Assembly (NCBI GenBank): GCA_037953625.1
Contig: CM075651.1
Span: 136,800,501 to 136,864,500, forward strand
Direction: 5' to 3'
Source: Crotalaria pallida
Lineage: Eukaryota; Streptophyta; Magnoliopsida; Fabales; Fabaceae
DNA: 64,000 nucleotides
This document shows, piece after piece, positions 55,301-64,000 of the stretch. The notes beneath the pieces are model-generated. The model ran no database searches. It was not told the origin of the DNA and saw only the letters and a list, made by a program, of their open reading frames with translations. A program made the translations under genes and the position numbers. The number at the start of each line of letters is the position of its first letter. Position 1 is the first letter of the stretch.

Positions 55301-56829
55301 GAGAGAATAAGAAAACTTTTTAGTTTCTTGTAGATATGTGTTTATGGTATGTTGAGGTTCTGTATCATGGGTTCGGCGATTGGACCTTGGCCATATTAAA
55401 GGTGTGATACTCTTGTATGATGTCTTTTGTGAAAACTTTTGTATAAGATTGTGGCTTCACCTCATTTCTTTTCCATATTTTTGTCTTTTTTGTTGACTAT
55501 CCTTTTATCTTTTACATTTTGTTTATGTTATTGCAGTGTTTGTTCTTTGGATTAGTTATGAGAGTTACTCATAAACCTTAGTTTATCTTTTCGTGATTTG
55601 AATAAAAAGTGTGTATTTTGCCCAATAAAACACCACGACTACGAGCGTTAAGATGCCAATGAAGATCTTTGAAGAAATGCCTTAGTTAAAATTAACCGCA
55701 AGTAAAATATATTCTTTAATGGAGGATTAAAACTTGAAGAAAGATGTGCGACATTAAAAAAGAGAAAATATTAACCAATGTTATAAAAATATAGGTTATG
55801 AAATTAAAATTTGTTACTATTTTGTACTCCTTCTCATCCAAAAGTCTTTGACCATATAACCAGAGTTGTCGTCGGTCTAAACAAAACTCGAAAAATCACG
55901 AAACGCAAGCTTCTTACTATTACATGTTTAACCATTTTAGACTTTTTGATCCGGACAGATCGGATTTTAAGAATTGATTGATTTTCTAACCTCCCCAATT
56001 GGGTTTTTGACCCCCTCTTAATTTTTTTCTTCTCAAAATACCCTTCTTCTTCCACCACCGACACCCACCTTCTTCTCCTCGTTCCTTCTTCTTCCACCAT
56101 CTCCACCCACACCCACCTTCTCCTCCTTCTTCTTCCCACCTTCACCGCCAATGTTGAAGGGTAGGAAATATATCCTACGCCCAGACCTTTGATGTACGTG
56201 TTTTTTTTTTAAACTTTCGCTTAAACGACACTATTTTAGCAAATCAATTTTGAAACTGGAGATTTTCGCTTAAGCGAAACTTAAAAAAAAACACGTACAC
56301 CAGTATTTGGACATACTAACGTACGTGCATTGTGCACATATGCCAGGGCCTGGGCATAGGGGACAATTTTTTTTTTTAAAAAAAAGCCCAACTCCTCGTT
56401 GGGTATATTTCCTACGCTTTGATATTGGCGTATGACACTTTTTAAGCGAAAAAAAGATTGAATATTGCAGTATGAGACTGGGGTTATTAGACTAGGGTTA
56501 TTGGGGGTGATATGAATGAGTTTGAGGGTGAGTTAGTGAGTGAGGGTGAATGGGTGAAAATGAGGAAAAAGAATAAGGAGAAGGAGGAGAAGAAAGAAAT
56601 AAAGAAGAAGAAGAAAAAGAAAAAGAAGAAGATTTAAAAGAAAAAGAGTGAATGTAAGTGAGAGAGGAAGAAAAAAAAAGAGAAGGGGAGAAAGAGAAGT
56701 GGGAAGAGGAAGAAGAAAGGAAAGAAAAGAGGAAGGAGAAGATAACGAGGATGAAGAAGAAAAAAAAACAAAAACTATAAAAATGGAAAAAAAAAATTAA
56801 AAGGGGAGTCAAAAATCCAAAATGGGTAG
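55301..56829. other. Intergenic DNA with palindromic and purine-rich parts
   Basis: No gene recognised. 56030-56150 is CT-rich ('cttcttctccaccatc'-like); its minus-strand ORF (55834-56151) is arginine/valine-rich and of low complexity. 56160-56430 contains an inverted repeat and a direct repeat (see findings). 56530-56790 is almost pure A/G on the plus strand; its minus-strand ORF (56498-56812) is a serine/phenylalanine run and is rejected. Confidence 0.45.
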
Positions 56830-56929
56830 AAAATCAACCCCCTTTAAGAAAATCGAGCCCCATCCCAAGCAAACCGGGCCGGGTTTCGGCCCACAAAATT
56901 TTGCACCACTTCTCACGTGCAATGCAAGT

Positions 56930-59368
56930 GTTCCACAGAACAAAAGGTCTCCAAAATAAACCTAGATTGAATTTCCTTTCATTGAACTTCATCCTCCTCC
57001 ACCTGCAATCTCTCTCCTCCAAACCTTAAAGCTCACTGCCGCCACCGCCCACCCCCGAACCCGGGCTGCCTGGCCCACACCCTCTCCCTACCGTCCACCA
57101 TCCCTCACCCAAATTGTGTTTAATCACACATCTCTGTCTCTGTCTCCGTTTTCAAACTTCATTCATAACCGTATCGATCAATATCAATAATACCTCATAA
57201 CGCAGGTACGGTACTTTTTCAGCTCCATTATTTAATTGTTCATTTTTATTATTATTTCATTCCGACGCCATTCTCTTTCTTAGCTCTAGGGTTAGGGTTT
57301 TCATCGTTCCTCTTTTACCACAATTTTTTTAAAAAAAAAAAAAAATCTGTCTCCGTGCTTGGATCTACAATCCACAAGGTTTCAATTCTAAATTTATTAT
57401 TAGTTATCCACATATGCACAGAAATTCGGGTCTTGATGATTTTATTTTTATATGTAATATGCTTGATGTTTATTATTTCTGTGTTAAAGGTTTCGGGAAT
57501 ATTACTCCCTTTTTTACTAAATAATGATCACATTAATCAATTTTTGGTATAAATACCAAATTGGTCCTTCTAATTGTTGCCCTCTTTGAAATTAATCGCT
57601 ATATTTTCTTTGGGTTTTGGTCCCTTTTTTCCGTTTCCTTTTGGTTTTAGTCCCGCCGTCAACTATGATTTAGGATAATGCAAATCAATTTTGGTCCTTG
57701 CTTTTCTGTTCCTCCTTGTCCCGTTAGGCCATGTTAACTTTTTATCCATGTTAGCCTTTTATCCATATTTGACGACAGGGACCGAAACCAAAATGGAATG
57801 GAAAAGCAAGGACCAAAACCCAAATCGTTAACATTTACGGGAATCAATTTGGTATTTAGGCCCGAATTTTTTCCCAATTATTACTTATGGGTGAAGATGT
57901 GCCATTATAATTAAGGGCAAATATGTAAATACACCTCTAATCATTAACAAATTCAATACTATTATCCACTTTAACTAACTTTCTTACTCTGCGTGAAAGG
58001 CCATGGTCACCCAAGGGCTTATATTTAGGAATGGAGGTAGTACCTACTTACCATGGATCTATGCTTAGTATTAAATGATTTCTCTTGACTCTAGAATACA
58101 ATTCGGCATTGTCCCACTAGAATTCGTAGTTGTTCTTCTGAGTTTGCATGATTTCTGCTATTGTTGTACAAAAATGGAGCATCTTATGATTTTCTTGCAT
58201 TGCATTAATTGTATAGAGATTTATAAGTTAAGGTCCCCCGATAGTTGCAATAGAAACTATTCTCCTTTCCTTCTGTTGTCACCAAAATTTGTTAAACCAC
58301 GGGCTGCTGCATTCTTATTCTCTGAAATCTGCACCCTCTATTGAAGGTTTTGGGGACTTTCTTCACTTTTAACAAACAATGTAGAATTGTCTTCCAAACC
58401 TTGCTATGTGATGTTGAGTGGGGTTCACAGGGTCCAAAATAGCAGATAATCAATTTGAAGGTTAAGTTATTTTACAAGGAGGAAGATACTGACTGGATGA
58501 TTGTTACAATATCTTTTATGTCAATGATTTTGTTAGTTGTATTGTCTGTGCAAATGATGGCAATGCAGCATCTCTATTTTCTGTATAGGAGCATTGTCTT
58601 ACGTTCTGTGCTCTCTATATTATGTTCACCCAACCTCTTATGTACATGAAACATAGGTATATAGCTGCATATTTCAGTTTAAAAAAAGAGTGTAAATTGT
58701 TATGTAATATTGCTGAGGCTTCAACTGTTATGATAACACTGCAAAAGGGCCACAAGTCTGTTCAAGACTATTTGTTCAGTTTAAAGGCACCTGTCATTTC
58801 CAATGGCAACATGTGGCTTTTGCCATCTGTATTTCCTTTCTTTACCCGTTGGGCATTTTCTATGTTTTACCCCTCATCCCCCGTGAAAGGAAAAAAGTAT
58901 TCCTCATAAAGCTATGCCTCCATGTGACTTTCTTAATGGATCAATATTTTAGCTTATTCATTCATCTCTACCAGGTTGGCTTTATTGCCGAGAGGGTGGA
59001 ATTTTATCCTTTCCAATGTTTTATAAAGCTAGAATTGATCTTGTGTTGGGATTGTTATTTGTGAGAGGTACATGAATTTTATGAAGAATGTGGCCTGGGG
59101 GCATGTTATCTATTTTGGGGTGCTGACTTCTGGTACAGTGATATTTGATTGATGTGAGATGGATTGCTTGTTGAAATTTCATATGTACTGTTGGATTTTG
59201 CGGTTTTTCTATTTTGAAGGGGAGGTTAGGGGTTTGGTTTGGCTTATGGATGATTTTGGATGTGTGGTTGTGATGTGGACAGGGAGGAAACAGTGGCTGG
59301 TGGTGTTGATTGTGTTGTTGGTTTTGCTGATCAGTTGTGGTAGAGATTAGGGAAGGAAAAAATTGAAA
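56930..59368 (+). other. 5' UTR exon and long leader intron of the zinc-knuckle gene
   Basis: Around 56980-57205 the sequence has C/T-rich leader character ending in ataacgCAG|GTACGG, a good splice donor at 57206. A matching acceptor is ttgctgatCAG (ending 59334), 34 bp before the ATG at 59369. The inferred leader intron is about 2.1 kb and contains a MITE-like element (57548-57866). ORFs in it (57355-59350) show no family resemblance. A cDNA would be needed to fix the transcription start. Confidence 0.55.
57548..57866. repeat. Mutator-type MITE in the leader intron
   Basis: Left 'aaataccaaattggtccttc' and right 'gaatcaatttggtatttagg' are inverted. Inner pairing includes 'ttggttttagtcccgccgtc' with 'gacgacagggaccgaaacc'. 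Similar in style to 52670 but a separate family. Non-coding. Confidence 0.65.
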
Positions 59369-60673
59369 ATGAGTTCAGACAGCAGGAGCCGAAGCAGGAG
59401 CAGGAGCAGGAGCCCAATGGATCGTAAGATCCGCTCTGATCGACATTCCTATCGTGATGCACCTTACAGGAGAGGAGGAGACTCACGTCGGGGTTTCAGG
59501 TTTTTTATTTTTTTGGATATTGACTATATATACTGTTTGCTTTAGCTTCTTAGGGAGGCCAAAGAAGACAGCAACTCTGCTTGTGGTTTGCTAGAAGAGG
59601 CTTTGAATGTCTTTTAAAACTTTAGGCATGACCCGTTCATTTATTGTTTTTGTGGTATGTCTTCTGTGACTACTTTGGAACCTGAATGTGTTCCCTATCT
59701 CTGAGGTGGTTTGTTCTAGTTTTTAGCTACACAAATAGCAAAAGTCATGACATTAGGAATATATGTGTGTTTTTCCCAATGGTAACACTAATTTTGTTAT
59801 GTTTGGTCAGCCGAGACAATTTGTGCAAGAACTGCAAGAGGCCTGGTCATTTTGCCAGAGAGTGCCCAAATGTTGCAATTTGCCACAATTGTGGCCTCCC
59901 AGGGTATGGAACTCATTCTCTTTTTCTTAAGAACTATGCATGTGATTCCACGATGATCTTGTTGCTATTAACTTACACTGTTTCAGATATTATAAGCTGT
60001 TTTAGGAAATGATTGAGGGAATTGAAATTATATGATATGTGCTTAATAATAATAAGCATTATGGCTCGAGTTACTAGTTTTCATGATTCTACTTCTTGAA
60101 TGTTTGATCAGGCACATTGCTTCTGAATGCACCACAAAATCGTTGTGCTGGAATTGTAAAGAACCTGGCCACATGGCCAGCAGCTGTCCAAATGAGGGCA
60201 TTTGTCATACTTGTGGTAAAGTTGGACACCGAGCTAGGGACTGCTCAATGCCTCCAATGCCTCCAGGGGACTTGAGGTTGTGCAACAACTGTTATAAGCA
60301 GGGCCACATTGCAGTTGAATGTACAAATGAGAAGGCATGCAACAACTGTAGGAAGACAGGCCACCTTGCTCGTGATTGTCCAAATGATCCCATTTGCAAC
60401 TTGTGCAATGTTTCTGGGCATGTGGCTAGACAGTGTCCAAAAGCTAACGATCTTGGAGAACGCAGTCGTGGTGGTAGCGGTGGTTTTCGTGGTGGTGGTG
60501 GTGGATACCGAGATGTTCGAGATGTTGTATGCAGGAACTGCCAGCAACTGGGTCACATGAGTAGGGATTGCATGGGGCCCTTGATGATTTGTCACAATTG
60601 TGGGGGTCGGGGTCACTTGGCATACGAGTGCCCTTCAGGTCGGATGATGGATCGATACCCAAGGAGGTATTGA
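59369..60673 (+). CDS. CCHC zinc-knuckle protein, CNBP/GIS2-like
   Basis: Three coding exons, 59369-59499, 59811-59903 and 60112-60673, with GT/AG introns and consistent phases, give 261 residues. The N-terminus begins MSSDSRSRSRSRSRSPMD, an arginine-serine tract like that of splicing factors, followed by a basic arginine-rich stretch. Then come nine CX2CX4HX4C zinc knuckles, starting CKNCKRPGHFAREC and ending CHNCGGRGHLAYEC, with a glycine-rich linker (RGGSGGFRGGGGG) between knuckles 7 and 8. The C-terminus is RYPRRY. The plan matches plant homologues of CNBP and yeast Gis2 (Arabidopsis At1g75560-type): single-stranded nucleic-acid binding proteins linked to mRNA translation and stability. 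Knuckle cysteines and histidines are all intact. The upstream codon TTG in frame at 59363 is not used; ATG 59369 gives the conserved MSSDSRSRS start. Cytosolic or nuclear location is family inference. Confidence 0.95.
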
Positions 60674-61796
60674 TGGATGGCAGATTTATGTGTAACGGTT
60701 ATATCATCGTTGGTTATCATCGTTATTTTTCTTTATTTATGTGGACGGGCATTGCTCTTCTTGGATTTGCTTGTTGAGCACAGATTGTGGAATCTTGATA
60801 GTGTATGTTTTATCTTTGCTATGTTTTACTTGGTAGCGAGACATAAGTCACATAACAACGATGCCAATCTATCATCTTTTTAGTATTTATGACCATGCTT
60901 GTGGCCTGGCCTTGTGCCAGGAATAAGAATTTGCTACTGCCAAGAGGTACTATATTGAATGCATTGTATTACCGGTTGATACAATTTGCAGCTGTTCTGT
61001 TTTTTGTATTCTCTGTTAGTGTTTCATATGCTTGGTTTGGTTTATTTGCCGATTCATTTTTGCTATTTCATCATTTTTAACTTGCAGTTTCAATGTGCTT
61101 GAGAAGTTATTAACATTTTCCATTATTTTTTTTTAAAGATTATGATAATGGGAATGATAATGATCGTGAGGCCATCTATATTGAAAATGTAAAAGCTTGG
61201 TCATGAAAAGCTTTGAATGTTTCTTATCATTGTTGTGGTCTTATTCTTGACACTTGAAATTATTGCCTCTATACTTTAAATTTTGAACAGAATTGCAAAC
61301 TAAAACCATTAAAAAAAAATGAAGAAATAATAATTAAACAAAATAGGTTGCAGGCTGACCTACATAGGGTGGGTTTGGGTTTCATGTTTGGGTATTTAAT
61401 TTATAATGAGGTTTTTTGGCTCGAGCTTGAAACGAGCTGACCTGAACCTGGACGGGTGGTTTGTCTTGACATTTCTACGTATAATTTTTTTTCTCTTGAT
61501 TCATGTCTTATCATTTATAAATTAAATACATAATTATCCTATTTTCTTAAATTATACCCTTAGTTATAACTACCATTTTTTCATCTCAAATCTTTTTCTT
61601 TATTCACTTAATAATTAATGATTACAAAAGGTATTTTAGTTAAATTATTCTAAATTTTTACATTATTTAATCATTAATCAAAACCCGTGCATTTTCTATA
61701 CGATTAAGATTTTTGGATCGGAGGGAGTATTAGAAGTTGTTGCATTCATTACATTAGCTGGTTTTTTTCTTTAACAATACAAATGTTTCTTTTATA
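60674..61796 (+). other. 3' UTR of the zinc-knuckle gene and following DNA
   Basis: 60674 to about 61080 has the composition of a 3' UTR (T-rich); no clear polyadenylation signal was chosen. Beyond it is AT-rich DNA with a MITE-like right end 'gatcggagggagtatt' near 61717. ORFs at 60677-61080 are hydrophobic UTR readings. Confidence 0.4.
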
Positions 61797-62025
61797 CTTC
61801 CCTCGATCTCGAATATAAAGACTTTTTTGGAGAAATTTACGTCCACAAAAAAAGTTGATTAATATTTTTAGTGGCATTAGAAATGTAAAAAGTTGATACT
61901 ACACTTTTTCAAATTTACCTTTATAATTTTTATTATTAATATTTCGAAAATATGTTGAGTAAATAAAAATATTTATGAAAAAAGTAATTAAATATCACTA
62001 AAAATTGGAATATGGTCTTATAAAT
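61797..62025. repeat. MITE, family of 984 and 62761
   Basis: Left end cttccctcgatctcgaatataaag; the interior has 'ttttcaaatttacctttataattttt' variants and 'atatgttgagtaaataaaaat', shared with the other copies. The right end is diverged. Confidence 0.55.
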
Positions 62026-62164
62026 AGAATCAAAACAAATAAAATAAAAAAATTATCTTATATCACTATTTCTTAAACAAGTTTTTTATTTTTTAATATT
62101 TTATTTATCATTATTTTATTATTTTGAATTGGGGCCAGGTTAGAATAACACAACTAAACTACTC

Positions 62165-62345
62165 ATCATGAAACTAACAAGGCCCACGTACTTAGTAGAT
62201 GACTGTGTTCCTTAAGAATAATGTTAGGGATTTGATCTCTATCGTAAGTATAAAAATGATTTTATTGATAAGAGCAAAACTTATTTCGGTGATAAAGCTA
62301 CATTTGGTGCTCATAAAAAAAAATTTCGTGATAAGGATACCTTTA
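62165..62345 (+). mobile_element. SINE, degenerate
   Basis: 'gtagatgactgtgttcctta' and 'agggatttgatctctatcgt' correspond to the A- and B-box regions of the SINE at 63097. Later text 'acttatttcggtgataaagc' matches 'actcacttcggtgatcttta' there. Ends in A-rich sequence. Confidence 0.6.
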
Positions 62346-62428
62346 TGGAGGGAAAAAAAAACAAGACTAATCATCATGACAGAGTCTTTGCCGAATCATT
62401 GACTAAGACAATAAATTAACGGGAATGT

Positions 62429-62615
62429 ACCCAAATGGGTTTGGCCTAGTGAAAGCATGTTAGGACCATAAGGATATTGAGAATCCATAAGACCATAAGG
62501 TCAGAGTCTCGAATTCTTGTGGAGAACATCCCTCGGGAAGGCACCCTACCCATGTTGCTCCAGGTGCCGGGATTGTGAAGTTCCCTCCACAGTTTTTGAT
62601 GATAAAAAAAAAATT
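62429..62615 (+). mobile_element. SINE, family of 33394
   Basis: Nearly the same sequence as 33394-33575 ('tttggcctagtgaaagcatg', 'gagtctcgaattcttg', 'ttgctccaggtgccggga'), ending in an A-run. A partial flanking repeat (gggaatgta / ggaatgta) is present. Confidence 0.8.
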
Positions 62616-62760
62616 TAATGGAATGTATATCATTGAATTTTTTTTAAGGAACAAACGTATATTCGAATATTCCATAAAGATATGTGTCAAAATTTTGGGG
62701 ACCACAAGGGATCCATTGTTAGAAGGAAAAAGAAAAACATAATTTATCCGGTACTTGGTT

Positions 62761-63025
62761 CGCCCTCCGGTCGTTATTATAAGTACTAATTTTCACACTC
62801 TTTAAGAAATTTAGTTAATATTGTTAGTGATATTGGAAAAGTAAATATTTGATATACTTTTTTCAAAAATACCCCTATAATTATTATTGGGAATCTAAAA
62901 AATGTTGAGTAAATAGAGGTGTTTGTGGAAAAGAAGTAATTAATGTCATTGGAAGTTGGAAATGAAGCTTATATTAAGGAAAAAAAAAGTTTTCAAATGG
63001 GGCTTATATATAAGACCGGAGGGAG
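62761..63025. repeat. MITE, family of 984
   Basis: Left end cgccctccggtcgttattat, right end ataagaccggagggag followed by TA. The left TA has been lost. Interior matches 984-1270. Confidence 0.7.
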
Positions 63026-63096
63026 TAGTATTTAGTAAAGTGTATTGCTAACAAGGTCACTTATTAAGGTTACTAAAGGTGGAAAAATAATAATCA

Positions 63097-63281
63097 ACAA
63101 GGTTCAGCACAGTTGGTAGATAATTGGGTTCCTTAACCATGATGTCAGTGGTTCGATCCGTACCCTATGTATGGAAAATGCTTTGTTGGTAGAGACAAAA
63201 CTCACTTCGGTGATCTTTACGTCTCGGAGGAGATTAGTCTTCGGCTATGGCTAGAGGATACCCTTTGTGCACGAAAAAAAA
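63097..63281 (+). mobile_element. SINE with TSD
   Basis: Starts near 'acaaggttcagcacagttgg' (A-box-like), has 'agtggttcgatccgt' (B-box-like) and ends in an A-run after 'cctttgtgcacg'. The flanks share aaaggtggaaaa plus taatca (63074-63096 and about 63282-63300), an imperfect TSD. Confidence 0.78.
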
Positions 63282-63299
63282 AAAGGTGGAAAACTAATC

Positions 63300-64000
63300 A
63301 TAAACATTTAATTTTTATTCTAATTTTTGATCATATTGTTAATGTAGAATAGAATTATCAAAAAAGCATTTTCCAATAATTCTATTCTACAATTGATTTC
63401 TTAACAAATACTTTTAGGGTACTTGTTAACATTTTCTAAAATAATTAATTTGATTATCCAAGAATGCATTGTCACTAATTTGATCATTAAAAAAATATGC
63501 ATTATTAATACAGTCTTTCAAAAATCAATTGTTTCATCAATCTAATTTCTCGGAAATAATTTCCATCCATATAAACCCTCAAAAATCAATCATGTTATCA
63601 AGTTAGTATTTCAAAGATATTTGTCACCAATATAGTATCTCAAAGATCAATTGAGCTACTACATTAGTTCCTCTGCATTGCTCCAATACATAGCAATTTC
63701 ACAATGCTTATGTGTCATACTAAATAAAAAATTTTAAAATAATTTTTAAAAAATTAATTAAATAAACAAATATAATTAAAAAACAAATACCTTATTAGCT
63801 TGAGTTGGAACAGAAACACAGTTAGGTTTAAAGATGACAATTTGCACACATGTATGAAATCCGCAAAAGGACTACTCATTTGAGGCCCCGTGAGGTTAGG
63901 AGTGAGGATGGAAAAGAAAATCTCTTTGAAGACTTTGAGAAATGAGAAGAAAATCTTTTCAAAACCAATTATATATCTAGAAGGGAGTGAGCATATCTTT
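63300..64000. other. AT-rich right end of the window, nothing recognised
   Basis: No ORF or repeat that I can support. Several phrases of the form 'caaaaatcaatt' and 'tcaaagatcaatt' recur between 63525 and 63655, giving a weak irregular periodicity of about 40-60 bp. Confidence 0.4.

Noticed and set aside
56498..56812. 104-residue minus-strand ORF
   Set aside because: A serine/phenylalanine run produced by a purine-rich low-complexity tract; no family resemblance.
60245..60662. Minus-strand ORFs over the zinc-knuckle exon
   Set aside because: Histidine/threonine-rich antisense shadows of the knuckle repeats.

Overview
This is a plant nuclear genome window and almost certainly comes from a papilionoid legume. 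It is AT-rich, has spliced genes, and carries an isoflavone-reductase-type gene and a CYP71D-type P450. Its LTR, MITE, SINE and Helitron families have a legume look (Medicago, Trifolium, Pisum or relatives). Genus and species are inference. Gene density is very low: only two genes look intact, a cytochrome P450 on the minus strand (48122-50401) and a CNBP/GIS2-like CCHC zinc-knuckle gene on the plus strand (CDS 59369-60673, with a long intron in its 5' UTR). An isoflavone reductase homologue (22722-24548) keeps all five exons and splice sites but has an in-frame stop in exon 2.

The rest is transposable elements, many with termini and target-site duplications (TSDs) readable in the sequence. 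From left to right: MITEs and Helitron remnants (1-2400); a 4.3-kb non-autonomous CACTA element (3672-7959, TSD AAT) carrying three exon pieces of a CCT/TCP-1 alpha chaperonin gene with their introns; a degenerate minus-strand gypsy-type gag and LTR (10140-11845); a duplicated intergenic block (about 8389-9580 and 12153-14165) split by MITE and SINE insertions; a minus-strand Helitron (14183-15664) and a nested pair of plus-strand Helitrons (16051-22470 and 16477-21015) holding F-box and BTB/POZ fragments; the isoflavone reductase pseudogene; and a Mutator-like element (28041-29645) carrying exon 1 of an AUX1/LAX auxin influx carrier.

From 34331 to 47288 there is one composite. An old minus-strand LTR retrotransposon (TSD GATTG) has been entered by a 7-kb non-autonomous gypsy-like element (34671-41665, TSD ATATA) in one LTR, a TRIM and a short retroposon in its interior, and a palindromic Mutator-like element (46240-47243, 9-bp TSD) in the other LTR. 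That last element itself holds a SINE-like insertion. At 52670-54483 a palindromic Mutator-like element contains a hAT element, which contains a Stowaway-like MITE. tRNA-derived SINEs with clear TSDs are scattered from 13.8 kb to the right end.

The most notable theme is capture of host gene fragments by three different DNA-transposon superfamilies (CACTA, Mutator, Helitron) within about 26 kb, next to strict nesting that gives a relative insertion order. All family names rest on motifs and remembered family features. No database search was possible.
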